Shown: positions 35,445-45,364, counted from the first letter of the stretch. The stretch: 64,000 bases of DNA from Marichromatium gracile (GCF_004343155.1 NZ_SMDC01000010.1:1-64000), one strand, 5' to 3'. The notes: generated by a model from the letters alone, not told the origin. Made by a program: numbers and translations.

Positions 35445-36815
35445 TCAGGATTCGATGAAGCTCGACTCGGACTCGATGCGTTGAACCGCCGGGTACATCA
35501 GGTCCTGATAGGGCATGCTGACGAAGTGCCCCTGGATGGCATCGACCCCGGCGCTGAACAGCATCGGCAGCAGCCGGGCGCTCTCCACCGCCAGCGCGAT
35601 CACCTGGATGTCGCGGGCATGGGCGCAACCGACCAGACGGTCGAGATCCCGCTGTTCGACCTCGCCCTCGACCAGACCACGGGTGATCCTGCGGTTGAGC
35701 TTGACATGGGTCATCAGCCCGCCGTGACGCTCGAGAAAGCGACAGTCGCCGACACCGGGGTCTTCCAACAGGAGACCATGACGATTGAGACGCAGCAGCT
35801 CGGCGAGTTGCTCCACCCCCTCGGGTTCGCGCACGAAGGCATCGCGATGAAGCTCGACCACGATCGAGCCCGAGGAGATACGCGCCGCCGAGGTGAAGCC
35901 GCCGATGGCCTTGATCAGGGCGCGCGAACGCAGGGTCTCGGTAGCGAGGTTGACGAACAGCATGGCATCGGCGCGACCGGCACCTTGCAGCTCCTCGAGG
36001 ATGGTCAGCGCCCGCCGGTAGATCCACAGATCGATCTTGCCCATCCAGCCCGCCTCGGCGATGGTCGGCAGGAAGTCGCCGGGCAGCATCAGCGCCCCGG
36101 ACTCGTCCTTGAGCCGCACCAGTGCCTCGAACTGACTGCGGGCCCGCTCGGGCGCCTCGAGCGGCACGATCGGCTGGAACTCGAGGGTCAGACCGCCCTC
36201 ATCGATCAGCGACTTGATCCGCAACTGCTCGGCCGACAACCCGGACTCGTGGACGGTGGTTTCGGCGACGAACTCGGTCTGGGGCTCGGAATCATGGGTC
36301 GCGGCCTTGCTCAGGTCGGTGATGGTCGGGATCACCACAGCACGCCCTCCTCGCCGCCCCTCACGACTGTCGGCATGCCCCGGCGCCACCCCCGGCGATG
36401 CGGTCTCGACCTGCTCGAGCATGCGCAAGCGCCGGCGCAGCACGGCATTGCCGAGTTCGCGCTCGCAGACCATCAGCAAGTGGTCGGTATCGCCCTTCAT
36501 CACCACATCGGCCGCGCCCCACCGATAGCCCTCGGCCGGCGAGAGCTGGCTGTCTCTGGGCTTGATCAGCACCACCGATGCATCGAGGACGTCACCGATC
36601 GTATCAAGACGCTCATCGAGGGCCAGATCGAAGAAGGACCCGGCCTCACACAACACCAGATCCCAGTGTCCCGGTTCGCTCAGGGCCTGATCGAGCGACG
36701 CCTGATCACTGGCCGCGTTCAGCGCAACCTTGACCCCCCGGCGACCGAGCAACGCAGGGATGCGTAGCTTGAAGGGTTCGGGGTCCACACACAGGATGTG
36801 CTTTTTCTCGATCAT
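35445..36815 (-). CDS. Degenerate EAL-domain protein with pseudo-receiver (FimX-like)
   Basis: A 456-aa protein. Residues ~5-130 are receiver-like, but the phosphoacceptor position is Glu57 (LVLCEAG). The C-terminal EAL domain (about 200-450) starts LEFQPIVPL and keeps EALVR (230-234), Asn289, Glu321 and QGH (428-430). The DDFGTG loop is EDPGVG and KxD is KLN (Asn374), so c-di-GMP hydrolysis is unlikely. It more likely binds c-di-GMP, like FimX. The start at 36815 precedes the first conserved residues; the ribosome binding site is weak. No GGDEF domain is fused. Confidence 0.85.
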   Translation of the reverse strand: MIEKKHILCVDPEPFKLRIPALLGRRGVKVALNAASDQASLDQALSEPGHWDLVLCEAGSFFDLALDERLDTIGDVLDASVVLIKPRDSQLSPAEGYRWGAADVVMKGDTDHLLMVCERELGNAVLRRRLRMLEQVETASPGVAPGHADSREGRRGGRAVVIPTITDLSKAATHDSEPQTEFVAETTVHESGLSAEQLRIKSLIDEGGLTLEFQPIVPLEAPERARSQFEALVRLKDESGALMLPGDFLPTIAEAGWMGKIDLWIYRRALTILEELQGAGRADAMLFVNLATETLRSRALIKAIGGFTSAARISSGSIVVELHRDAFVREPEGVEQLAELLRLNRHGLLLEDPGVGDCRFLERHGGLMTHVKLNRRITRGLVEGEVEQRDLDRLVGCAHARDIQVIALAVESARLLPMLFSAGVDAIQGHFVSMPYQDLMYPAVQRIESESSFIES

Positions 36816-37009
36816 CCAAAGTCCATTGGTGAGTGGTTGCGCCAGCAGCGAGTCCAATGCGCAAAAATAAGTCGAGCACAGAACTAACGCAACCCCAAAG
36901 GATCGACCGCGCCAGCACAACACCCCGTCCCGAGATGAATCGAAGGCGTCAGACTCCTGTCGAATCACAACGCCAGACGGCCGTCACCGGCAACATCGGG
37001 CATCCCCGC

Positions 37010-37210
37010 CTAGACCTCAGCGGTCGCGATCATCTTCGGCCGCTTGCGGATCCGCTCCCAGACCAATTCGTGGAAGAAATAGGCCACGGTGTTGATCATC
37101 GGCTCGACCAGGGCGATGGCGCCGCCGACGACCCAGCTGCCGGTCATCACATAGGCCACGGTGAAGGCCACCGTCATGTGCACCGCGCCGAAGGTGAGTG
37201 TCTTGATCAT
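37010..37210 (-). CDS. DUF2061 membrane protein
   Basis: A 66-aa protein with two membrane helices. The DUF2061 landmarks are TFGAVHMTVAFTVAYVMTGS and ALVEPMINTVAYFFHELVWE. Function is not established. A strong ribosome binding site (GGAGGG) precedes the ATG, and a Fur-like box lies 56 bp upstream, so iron control is likely. It is the only gene that box can serve, because the other flank is the 3' end of the importer ATPase gene. Confidence 0.88.
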   Translation of the reverse strand: MIKTLTFGAVHMTVAFTVAYVMTGSWVVGGAIALVEPMINTVAYFFHELVWERIRKRPKMIATAEV

Positions 37211-37265
37211 GGTCGCTACCCTCCTCGATTACCTTGAGGACAAGCATAGACCCAGACCGCCTTTA

Positions 37266-37284
37266 AATGAAATAGATTCTCATT
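37266..37284 (-). promoter_or_regulatory. Fur-like box before the DUF2061 gene
   Basis: AATGAAATAGATTCTCATT is a 19-bp imperfect palindrome matching the Fur-box variant AATGAGAATGATTCTCATT at 16 of 19 positions. It is 56 bp from the DUF2061 ATG, where a promoter would be expected. Confidence 0.55.
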
Positions 37285-37326
37285 TACACCCCAATAGGCA
37301 TGGACGATCACGCCCCGGCCCGGCAC

Positions 37327-39330
37327 TCAGCGCCCGGCCTCGACGAGGAGACAATGGACACGATGCGTCGCACTGACCGCCCGCCCCTCGGGATAGGCCA
37401 GGGCGCACTCGGGGCGTGCCTCGGGGCAGCGCGGATGGAAGTGACAGCCCGGCGGCGGCGCACTCGGCGAGGGCATGTCGCCCTCCAGACGCAGGGTACG
37501 CCGCTCGGCCCGGGGGTCGGCCACCGGCACCGCCGAGAGCAGCGCGCGGGTATAGGGATGACGCGGACGCTCGAGGATCTCATCGACCCTTCCCCGCTCG
37601 ACCACCCGGCCCAGATACATCACCGCGACCTCGTGGGCGAGATAGGCGACCACCGACAGGTCATGGGTGATGAACAGATAGGACAGACCGAGACGGGCCT
37701 GGAGATCCTTGAGCAGGTTGAGGATCTGCGCCTGCACCGAGACGTCGAGCGCGCTGGTCGGCTCGTCGCAGACGATCACCCTGGGGTCGACGGCGAGCGC
37801 GCGGGCGATACAGATGCGCTGACGCTGCCCGCCGGAGAACTCGTGCGGATAGCGCTCGACGGCCGCACCCGGCATCCCTACCAGCTCGAGCAGCTCGGCG
37901 GCGCGGCGCAGCCGCTCCGGGCGGGTGCGCGCCAGCCCCAGCGCTTGCAGCCCCTCGCCGATCACGTCACCGACCAGCATGCGCGGATTCATCGAGGCGT
38001 GCGGGTCCTGGAAGATGATCTGCAGGTCCTTGCGGAAGCGGCGCATCCGGCGATGGCCGAGCCCAGCCAACTCGTGGCCCTGGTAACGGATCGAGCCGGC
38101 GGTGGGCGCGATCAGCTGCAGCAGCGCCTTGCCGGCAGTGGTCTTGCCGCAGCCGGACTCGCCGACCAGCGCCAGGGTACGGCCCGGGCGCAATTGCAGT
38201 GACACCCCGTCGACCGCGCGCACCTGCCCGACCACCCGGCGCAGCACCCCACGATGGATCGGGAAGTGCACCTTGAGATCGGCGACCTCGAGCAGCGGGG
38301 CCGCATCCTCCCCGGCGGGCGCCTGCTCACCCTCCGCCACCGCAGGCGCGGCCACGGTGGCGGCGTCGACCTGGTCGGCGTCCCACAGATGGCAGCGCAC
38401 CCAGTGCCCCGCCCCGGCCTCGTGCCAGGGCGGCAACTGCTCGGCGCAGCGCGCGAGCGCGCGCGGACAGCGCTCGACGAAGCGACAGCCGGTGAACGCG
38501 CGATCGAGCGGCGGCACCCGCCCGGGGATGGCCGCAAGCCGCGCGCCGCGCTTGTCCGCCGTCGGCAGGCTGTCGAGCAGCATGCGGCTGTAGGGGTGCG
38601 CGGGCGCGGCGAAGAAGGCGGCGGTGGTTGCCGTCTCGACGATCTCGCCGGCATACATCACCGCCAGCCGCTCGGCGGTCTCGGCCACCACCCCGAGGTC
38701 GTGGGTGATCAGCAACACCGCCAGCCCGCTTTGCTGCTGCAGGGTCTTGAGCAGGCCCAGCACCTGCGCCTGGATGGTGACATCGAGCGCGGTGGTCGGC
38801 TCGTCGGCGATCAGCAGCTCGGGATCACCGGCGAGCGCCATGGCGATCATCACCCGCTGTTTCATCCCGCCCGAGAGCTGGTGCGGATACTCGCGCGCGC
38901 GCCGCTCGGGGTCGGGGATGCCGACCGCGTGCAGCAACTCCAACACCCGCGCATCCACCGCCGCAGCAGCGGCGCCCGCGTGCAGCCGCACCGCCTCGGC
39001 GATCTGCGCGCCGATCCGCATCACCGGGTTGAGCGAGGTCTGCGGCTCCTGGAAGATCATCGCCAGACGCGCGCCACGCACCCGGCGCATCTCGGCCTCG
39101 CTGAGCCGCAGCAGGTCGACCCCGTCGAGTCGCACCGCACCGGACTCGATCCGTCCCGCCGGCGGCAGCAACCGCATCAGCGACAGCGCGGTCATCGACT
39201 TGCCGCAGCCCGACTCGCCGAGCAGCGCGAAGGTCTCGCCGCGCGCCAGCTCCAGTCGCAGGTCGTCGACCACCCGCGCCGCGCCGATGGTGGTACTCAG
39301 CCCCTCGACCTCGAGCAGCGGCGCGCTCAT
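37327..39330 (-). CDS. Peptide-type ABC importer, fused double ATPase
   Basis: A 667-aa protein with two complete ABC ATPase domains, as in YejF or an OppD-OppF fusion. The first has Walker [13 protein letters not shown] and signature [14 protein letters not shown]. The second has [13 protein letters not shown] and [14 protein letters not shown]. Each ends in the oligopeptide-transporter zone ([17 protein letters not shown] and [15 protein letters not shown]). It is last in the importer operon. The start [11 protein letters not shown] at 39330 is chosen over longer frames that run back through the permease gene. Confidence 0.93.
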   Translation of the reverse strand: MSAPLLEVEGLSTTIGAARVVDDLRLELARGETFALLGESGCGKSMTALSLMRLLPPAGRIESGAVRLDGVDLLRLSEAEMRRVRGARLAMIFQEPQTSLNPVMRIGAQIAEAVRLHAGAAAAAVDARVLELLHAVGIPDPERRAREYPHQLSGGMKQRVMIAMALAGDPELLIADEPTTALDVTIQAQVLGLLKTLQQQSGLAVLLITHDLGVVAETAERLAVMYAGEIVETATTAAFFAAPAHPYSRMLLDSLPTADKRGARLAAIPGRVPPLDRAFTGCRFVERCPRALARCAEQLPPWHEAGAGHWVRCHLWDADQVDAATVAAPAVAEGEQAPAGEDAAPLLEVADLKVHFPIHRGVLRRVVGQVRAVDGVSLQLRPGRTLALVGESGCGKTTAGKALLQLIAPTAGSIRYQGHELAGLGHRRMRRFRKDLQIIFQDPHASMNPRMLVGDVIGEGLQALGLARTRPERLRRAAELLELVGMPGAAVERYPHEFSGGQRQRICIARALAVDPRVIVCDEPTSALDVSVQAQILNLLKDLQARLGLSYLFITHDLSVVAYLAHEVAVMYLGRVVERGRVDEILERPRHPYTRALLSAVPVADPRAERRTLRLEGDMPSPSAPPPGCHFHPRCPEARPECALAYPEGRAVSATHRVHCLLVEAGR

Positions 39331-39422
39331 CGCCAGCCCCCCGGGACGACGAGGATGACGGACGCGTGGCGACGATGGCGGATCACGGCGAGGGACCTCC
39401 GGGGTTGGGTGGACACGACGGC

Positions 39423-40841
39423 TCAGGCGGCGCCGCGCAGGCGCGGGTCGAAGGCATCGCGCACCACGTCGGCAAACAGGTTGGCGGCGAGCACCAGGGT
39501 GAACATGAACACGAAAGCGGCGCTCAGCGACCACCACACCACCGGTTCGCGCGCCAGCTCCAGCCGCGCGCCGTTGATCATGTTGCCCCAGCTGTTCATG
39601 GTCGGGTCGACCCCGATGTTGACATAGGAGAGCACCGCCTCGGCCAGCACCAGACCGCTGAAGTCGAGCACCAGGGTGATCAGCACGATGTGCATCACGT
39701 TGGGCAGGATGTGACGACCGATGATGGTGAAATGACCGACCCCGAGCGCGCTGGCGGCCTGGACATAATCCGACTCGCGCAGCTTGAGCGTCTCGCCCCG
39801 CAGCAACCGGCACAGCCCGGTCCAGCTGGTCACGCCGAGGATCAGACAGAGAAAGAGCAGGCGCAGGTCGGCGCGCTCGACCAGGCTGGCGAAGTCCTCG
39901 GCGTGGTTGCTCATGTAGACCTGTAGCATCAGCACCGCCGCGGCGATCAGCAACACCCCGGGGATGGCGTTGAGGGTGGTGTAGAGATACTGGATCAGGT
40001 CATCGACCCAGCCCCTGAAGTAACCGGCCATGATCCCCAGCAGCAGCGCCGCGGGCAGCATCACCAAGGTGGTCAGGGTGCCGATCAGCAGCCCGGTGCG
40101 CACGCTCTTGAGCGCCTGGTAGAGCACGTCCTCGCCGACCTTGTCGGTGCCGAGGACATGATAGTGACCGGCGAGCAGCGCCACCGCCCCGCCGAGCGCC
40201 AGGATCGACGCCAGGGTGAGCAGCGCCGCACGCCACGGCACCTCGGTGCGCCCGGCTTTGATGCGCGCGCGCATCAAAGCCGGGGTGATGCCGCGCCGCC
40301 GCGCCAGTGCCGCGCTCAGCGCGAACAGGATCGCCCCCCACAGCGCCAGCCCCAGCAGCGCGCCGAGCAGCCCGCGCCAGAGGATGTCGAGACCACGCGC
40401 GGCGGGGTCGTCGAGATGGGCGCCGCCGTGCACCAGACGGGGATAATCGCGCAGCACCCGGCCATCGGGCAGCTCGATCGCCTCCTTGACGTAGAGATGG
40501 GTGGCGAAGGGCGCCGAGTAGGTCTTCTCCGACTGGCTGCGCAGCCCGGCAAGCGCCAGATCGAGCAGGCTCAGCACCTCGGGCGAGTAGCGCGTCTCGG
40601 CGCTCGTCGCGCCGGACTGGTCAGCGAGGCGCAGCCGCAGATGCACCGAGTCGAGCACCGCGACCAGCAGATAGCAGCCGAGCACCACCAGGGTGACCAC
40701 CCCGATGCGCGAGCGCGCCACCCGACGCCAGGGCGCGCGCAGGTGCTCGTGACGCGCGGCGTGCCAGGCGAACCCGCCGAGCAGCGCCAGCAACAGATAG
40801 AGCAGCGCGTCGGTCCACAGCACCACCGGCATCAACGGCAT
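39423..40841 (-). CDS. Peptide-type ABC importer permease (OppC/YejE-like)
   Basis: A 472-aa permease. The C-terminal 250 residues are the usual OppC core (LGTDKVGEDVLYQALKSVRT, the EAA-type loop YVQAASALGVGHFTIIGRHI and VRDAFDPRLRG at the end). The N-terminal ~210 residues add three to four helices and a periplasmic segment not found in ordinary 300-aa OppC. The extension looks like part of a known long-permease subgroup rather than an insertion. A perfect 34-bp palindrome lies within the coding sequence at 40251-40284. Confidence 0.9.
   Translation of the reverse strand: MPLMPVVLWTDALLYLLLALLGGFAWHAARHEHLRAPWRRVARSRIGVVTLVVLGCYLLVAVLDSVHLRLRLADQSGATSAETRYSPEVLSLLDLALAGLRSQSEKTYSAPFATHLYVKEAIELPDGRVLRDYPRLVHGGAHLDDPAARGLDILWRGLLGALLGLALWGAILFALSAALARRRGITPALMRARIKAGRTEVPWRAALLTLASILALGGAVALLAGHYHVLGTDKVGEDVLYQALKSVRTGLLIGTLTTLVMLPAALLLGIMAGYFRGWVDDLIQYLYTTLNAIPGVLLIAAAVLMLQVYMSNHAEDFASLVERADLRLLFLCLILGVTSWTGLCRLLRGETLKLRESDYVQAASALGVGHFTIIGRHILPNVMHIVLITLVLDFSGLVLAEAVLSYVNIGVDPTMNSWGNMINGARLELAREPVVWWSLSAAFVFMFTLVLAANLFADVVRDAFDPRLRGAA
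40251..40284. repeat. Perfect 34-bp palindrome inside the OppC-like gene
   Basis: Two 17-bp arms, cccggctttgatgcgcg and cgcgcatcaaagccggg, with no loop. It encodes part of ALMRARIKAGR in the cytoplasmic loop between the extra N-terminal helices. Such a perfect palindrome in coding DNA is unlikely by chance. Confidence 0.95.
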
Positions 40842-40854
40842 GGCATCGCTCCAC

Positions 40855-41832
40855 TCATTGCAGCCGCACCCGCGGGTCGGCGAGGGTGTAGGAGATGTCG
40901 GTGAGGATCAGCCCGAGGATATAGAGCACGGCGCCGAGGAACACCATCGAGCGAACGATGGCGAAGTCCTGGTTGCTGATCGCATCGATGGTGTAGCTGC
41001 CCAGCCCCGGGATGGCGAAGAAGGACTCGGTGATCAGGCTACCCATGAACAGCAGCGGCAGCACCACCACCACCCCGGTGAGGATCGGGATCAGGGCGTT
41101 GCGCAACACGTGGCGGAACAGCACCAGGCGCTCGCCCAGCCCCTTGGCGCGGGCGGTACGGACATAGTCGCGACCGATCTCCTCGAGAAACAGGGTGCGA
41201 TACCAGCGTGTCCCCGCACCGATACCGCCGATCACCCCGACGATCACCGGCAGCACCAGGAACTTCAACCCGGCCAGCCCGCTGTCGTAGCCCGAGATCG
41301 GCACCAATTGGAACAGCTTACCGAGCAGGAACTGGCCGCCGATGATGTAGAACAACCCCGAGATCGACATCATCGTCACCAGCAGCACCACGCTGGCCAG
41401 ATCGACATAGGTGGCGCGGAAGAAGACGATGAACAGCGCATAGCTGATGTTGAAGGCCAGCCCCACCAGCAGCACCGGCAGCGCGATCGCCAGGCTCGGC
41501 CACATCCGCTGGGCGATATCACGCCCGATGTCGCGCCCATCGTCGGAGCTGCCGAAGTCGAAGACGAACAGCCGCACCGACTTGTCGAAGAAGATGGTCT
41601 CGGTCAACCGCCCCAGCCCCTCGGCCTCGGCGTTGTAGAGCATCGGCCTGTCGTAGCCGTGATCGGCCTTCCAGGCCGCGACCGCCTCGGCGGTCACCCG
41701 CTTCTCGCCGAGATGCATGCGCGCCATATCATCGGGCGAGTTGACCACGAAGAAGAGCACGAAGGTCAGCAGATTGACCCCGATCAGGATGGGGATGGCA
41801 TAGAGCAGCCGACGCAGGATATAGGCACTCAT
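40855..41832 (-). CDS. Peptide-type ABC importer permease (OppB/YejB-like)
   Basis: A 325-aa permease with the OppB N-terminus (MSAYILRRLLYAIPILIGVN), six helices, the EAA loop YVRTARAKGLGERLVLFRHV and the C-terminal LTDISYTLADPRVRL. Its ATG overlaps the stop of the binding-protein gene by 4 nt. It is 13 bp from the next permease gene. The operon order is binding protein, OppB, OppC, double ATPase. Confidence 0.94.
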   Translation of the reverse strand: MSAYILRRLLYAIPILIGVNLLTFVLFFVVNSPDDMARMHLGEKRVTAEAVAAWKADHGYDRPMLYNAEAEGLGRLTETIFFDKSVRLFVFDFGSSDDGRDIGRDIAQRMWPSLAIALPVLLVGLAFNISYALFIVFFRATYVDLASVVLLVTMMSISGLFYIIGGQFLLGKLFQLVPISGYDSGLAGLKFLVLPVIVGVIGGIGAGTRWYRTLFLEEIGRDYVRTARAKGLGERLVLFRHVLRNALIPILTGVVVVLPLLFMGSLITESFFAIPGLGSYTIDAISNQDFAIVRSMVFLGAVLYILGLILTDISYTLADPRVRLQ

Positions 41833-44030
41833 AGCGCGCGACTCCGCTCGCGTCGGCGCACCAGCCACCAGGCCGGCAGCAGCAGCGCCAACAGCACGGC
41901 GGCGGCCGCGCCCAGCGGCCACAGCACCGGCTGGTTCCAGGCGCGGCGCAGCTCGGCGCGCAGCGCCGGGTCGATACGACGGTACTTGAGGGTGTTGTTG
42001 GCCATCTGGTTGGGGTAGGCGTTGTGATACCAGCGGTGATAGAGACTGAAGGCGCGCGGGTGGAAGCCCCAGATCCAGGGCGCGTCGGTACGCGCGATCT
42101 CGACCATGCGATCGATCAGCGCCTGGCGCTCGGGGCCGTCCTCGAGGTTGCGCATGCGCTCGAACAGCCGGTCGAACTCGGGGTTGGTGTAGTTGACCGA
42201 GTTCTCGCCCTGGTGCTCGACCCGACCGTTGGGGCCGTAGAGCAGGAAGAGGAAGTTCTCCGGGTCGGGGTAGTCGGCGTTCCAGCCCCAGAAGAAGATC
42301 TGACCGGTGCCGTTGCGGATCTTGTCCTGGAAGCGGTTGTAGTCGGTGGAGCGGATCACCAGCTCGATGCCGAGCTTGGCGAACTGCTTGCGCAGCCAGT
42401 TGAGCCGGGCGCGGTCGTCGGGACCGGTGGCCACCGCCTCGTAGTTGAGCGTCAGCGCCCGACCGGTGTCGCGATCACGCCCGCCGGGATAGCCGGCCTG
42501 GACCATCAGCGTGCGCGCCTCGTCGAGCGAGCGGCGCACCGCCCGCCCCGCCTCCCAGCGATAGACGAAGGGATTGATCCCGGCCTCGCCCGTGCGATGA
42601 CCGAAGATGCCCGGCGGCAGCGGGCTCTGGGCGACGACGCCACGACCATTGAGGAAGATCGAGATGAACTCCTCCATGTCGACCGCGATCGAGATCGCCC
42701 GACGCAGCAGGCGCGCGCGCTGGCCCTCGCCGCCGATCACCGGATCGAGCATGTTGAAGCCCATGAAGAAGATCGTCGGCTCGACCGCGGTCATCAGCTC
42801 GACCCCGCGCGCCTCCAGCGTCTCGGTGAGCATGGGGCGGCCGCTGGCATCGACCCGCACCGCCTGATCGAAGGCGTCCGAGGAGATCCCGGAGAAGTCG
42901 TAATAGCCCTGGAGGAACTTGTTCCAGCGCGGGATGCTCTCCTTCTCCAGGCTGTAGACGACGCGATCGATGAACGGCAGCGGCGCCCCGGCATCATCGA
43001 GGATACCGGCGGCGCGATCGCCCGGCATGCCGCTGTCGGGATAGCGCTCGCCGTGGAAGTTGGGGTTGCGCTCGAGCACCATGCGCAGGTTGGGGTTGTT
43101 CTCGGTGAGCATGTAGGGACCGGTGCCGACCGGATACCAGTCGAGCATCAGGTTGCGCTCGCGCATCCCCGGCTGGGCGTAGAAGGCCTCGGCCTCCCAG
43201 GGCATGGGCGCGAAGAAGGGCATCGCCAACCAGTAGGAGAACTGCGGGTACTTGCCCTCGAGGGTGATGCGCAACCGATAGCGATCGAGCACCTCGACGC
43301 CCTCGAACTCGGTGTCGCGCAGCAGCGCCACCCGGGCGCGCGCCTGCTCCGGGTCCGCGGCCTCGAGCCGCTCGCCGAGCGCGGCGAAGCCGAGGATGTG
43401 CTCGCCCATCACCCCGTTGATCGGCGAGTGCAGCCAGGGCGCGGCCAGACGCTTGATCTGATAGGCGAAGTCGGCGGCGACCAGCTCGCGGGTGCCGTGC
43501 TCGGCGAAGTCGCCGAGGGTGTCGATCCCGGCGAGCGCGCCGGGCTCGAGGTCGAGATAGCGCGGCGCGCCCTCGGCGTCGCGAGCAAGGGCCGGATGCG
43601 GCTGGTAGCGGGTGCCGGGACGGACGTGCAGCTCGTACTCGCTGCGGGCGATCGCCGCGGCGGGCGCGTCATCGGGCAGCGGCTCGCCAGCGGCATCGTA
43701 GAAGCGCACCCGCGGCATCTCGGCCAGGGCGAGCGGGATCAGCTGGTAAGGCCGGTGGAGAAAGTGATACTGCAGCGGCGGCTCGTAGATCTGGGCGATG
43801 AAGGTGTTTTCATTGACGGTGTAGGAGCGCGCCGGATCGAGATGCTTGGGTCGCTCGCCAAAGGAGCTGTAGAGGGTGTTGCTGGTGGCCGTGTCACGCG
43901 GATAGGGATCGTTCCAGGGGCGGTCGTCGCATGCGACCAGCCCCGCGATCAGCAGCGACATCACCGACACCACCCGGATGCCTCGCCACAGCACACGCCA
44001 TCTCGCCGCCTTGTCCACCATCGGCATCAT
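41829..44030 (-). CDS. Extracellular solute-binding protein, family 5, with C-terminal anchor
   Basis: A 733-aa peptide/solute-binding protein. The N-terminus has a lipobox-like signal (LLIAGLVAC). The core has ERPKHLDPARSYTVNENTFI, WYPVGTGPYMLTENNPNLRM and FFWGWNADYPDPENFLFLLY, typical of family 5. A hydrophobic helix (PLGAAAAVLLALLLPAWWLV) sits near the C-terminus, followed by RRRERSR, so it may be anchored at both ends. The start at 44030 or 44027 is preferred because GAGG lies just upstream; GTG 44039 is less likely. Substrate unknown. Confidence 0.9.
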   Translation of the reverse strand: MMPMVDKAARWRVLWRGIRVVSVMSLLIAGLVACDDRPWNDPYPRDTATSNTLYSSFGERPKHLDPARSYTVNENTFIAQIYEPPLQYHFLHRPYQLIPLALAEMPRVRFYDAAGEPLPDDAPAAAIARSEYELHVRPGTRYQPHPALARDAEGAPRYLDLEPGALAGIDTLGDFAEHGTRELVAADFAYQIKRLAAPWLHSPINGVMGEHILGFAALGERLEAADPEQARARVALLRDTEFEGVEVLDRYRLRITLEGKYPQFSYWLAMPFFAPMPWEAEAFYAQPGMRERNLMLDWYPVGTGPYMLTENNPNLRMVLERNPNFHGERYPDSGMPGDRAAGILDDAGAPLPFIDRVVYSLEKESIPRWNKFLQGYYDFSGISSDAFDQAVRVDASGRPMLTETLEARGVELMTAVEPTIFFMGFNMLDPVIGGEGQRARLLRRAISIAVDMEEFISIFLNGRGVVAQSPLPPGIFGHRTGEAGINPFVYRWEAGRAVRRSLDEARTLMVQAGYPGGRDRDTGRALTLNYEAVATGPDDRARLNWLRKQFAKLGIELVIRSTDYNRFQDKIRNGTGQIFFWGWNADYPDPENFLFLLYGPNGRVEHQGENSVNYTNPEFDRLFERMRNLEDGPERQALIDRMVEIARTDAPWIWGFHPRAFSLYHRWYHNAYPNQMANNTLKYRRIDPALRAELRRAWNQPVLWPLGAAAAVLLALLLPAWWLVRRRERSRAL

Positions 44031-44413
44031 CGTCCTCACCCGCTTCGCGCCACGACGACCGTCCTCGGTCCCCGGTCACAGGTCTCATCGGCACCGCAGC
44101 TCATCGACCTCTCCCTCGCGTACACCCTTCCACCTCAATACGAGTTTCGGTACTGTTATCGGTCCCCGAACCACGGGGTATCGGTTGCGGCCCGTGAGAC
44201 CGCGAGGCTCGCCGCGCCCGATCCGGCGCCAGCGTCCCGGCCCCGGGTCCCGACAGGAGCGGGTGTCCGTGCCAGAGCCCCGAGCAACGATCCCCAATCA
44301 TCGAATGATCTGACTGAAATGTCCAAGGGTGAACACGGACTATCAGCAGATCCCGACCCGAACGGTCGCCGGCGCACCCGCGCCCGGCCAGCGAACGCGA
44401 GAGACTACCGAAC
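44031..44413. other. Divergent intergenic region between the importer operon and fabI
   Basis: 383 bp with no convincing gene. It should hold the promoters of both the importer operon and fabI. I found no convincing -35/-10 pair on either strand. A short palindrome ATCAT-cga-ATGAT occurs near 44302-44314. Confidence 0.4.
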
Positions 44414-45190
44414 ATGGGATTCCTTGAAGGCAAGAAGATTCTGATCACCGGCGTGGCGAGCAACCGCTCGATCGCCTGGGGCTGTGCCGAGGCGATGCAC
44501 CGCCAGGGCGCCGAGCTGGCCTTTACCTACCAGAACGACAAGCTCAAGTCGCGTGTCACCGACATGGCCGCCAAGTGCGGTTCGGACCTGGTGCTGCCGC
44601 TCGACGTCAGCCGCGACGAGGACATCGACGCGCTGTTCGCCGCGCTCGGCGAGCAGTGGGACGGACTCGACGGCATCGTCCACTCGATCGCCTTCGCCCC
44701 GCGCGAGCAGCTCGAGGGTGAGTATGTCGATGCGGTCACCCGCGAGGGCTTCAACACCGCCCACGAGATCAGCGCCTACAGCTTCGCCGCCCTGGCCAAG
44801 GGCGGGCGGGCGATGATGGAGGGGCGTAACGGCGCGCTGCTCACCATGAGCTATCTGGGTGCGGTGCGCGCGGTTCCCAACTACAACGTGATGGGCGTGG
44901 CCAAGGCCAGCCTGGAGGCCAACGTACGCTATCTGGCCGCCTCGCTCGGCCCGCGCGGCACCCGCGTCAACGCCGTCTCGGCCGGCCCGATCCGCACCCT
45001 CGCCGCCGCCGGCATCTCCGACTTCCGCGACATGCTCAAGCAGGTCGAGGAGCGCACCCCGATGCGCCGCAACGTCACCATCGAGGAGGTCGGCAACGCC
45101 GCCGCCTTCCTCTGCTCCGACCTGGCCAGCGGCATCACCGGCGACGTCCTCTACGTCGACACCGGCTACCACATCCTCGGGCTCGGCTGA
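44414..45190 (+). CDS. fabI: Enoyl-[acyl-carrier-protein] reductase (NADH)
   Basis: A 258-aa enzyme for the last step of each fatty-acid elongation round. It has [11 protein letters not shown] at the NADH site and the catalytic Tyr147, Tyr157 and Lys164 in [19 protein letters not shown]. The C-terminal [16 protein letters not shown] fits the family. Residue 93 is Ala where E. coli has Gly; this also occurs naturally in other FabI proteins. Two hairpins follow the stop. It is monocistronic. Confidence 0.97.
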   Translation: MGFLEGKKILITGVASNRSIAWGCAEAMHRQGAELAFTYQNDKLKSRVTDMAAKCGSDLVLPLDVSRDEDIDALFAALGEQWDGLDGIVHSIAFAPREQLEGEYVDAVTREGFNTAHEISAYSFAALAKGGRAMMEGRNGALLTMSYLGAVRAVPNYNVMGVAKASLEANVRYLAASLGPRGTRVNAVSAGPIRTLAAAGISDFRDMLKQVEERTPMRRNVTIEEVGNAAAFLCSDLASGITGDVLYVDTGYHILGLG

Positions 45191-45200
45191 GCCCGCTCAC

Positions 45201-45254
45201 GCCGCCGCGCCCGTCTGGTCGCGGCGGCGCCCCGAGGCGTCACTCGACGCCTCG
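45201..45254 (+). terminator. Tandem hairpins 3' of fabI
   Basis: gccgccgcg/cgcggcggc (45201-45228, 10-nt loop) and cgaggcgtc/gacgcctcg (45233-45254, ACTC loop) are both perfect 9-bp stems. Neither has a T-tract, so they may protect the 3' end rather than terminate. Confidence 0.45.
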
Positions 45255-45364
45255 CTCCCCCACGCTCCCCCTGCCCCACTCCCCCGCCCGGCGCACCGCT
45301 CGCCCCCCAGGGACACAACCCTGGACAGCAGGCAGGCGACGAGCGCATCAGCGAGGCCGCGCAC

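Noticed and set aside
42024-44444. 806-aa open frame opposite the solute-binding protein gene
   Set aside because: Shadow of a conserved gene; composition is typical of a mirror frame and there is no ribosome binding site.
44690-44720. Ala at FabI position 93 as a triclosan-resistance change
   Set aside because: E. coli has Gly there and substitutions can confer resistance, but Ala is a natural residue at this position in other, sensitive FabI proteins.
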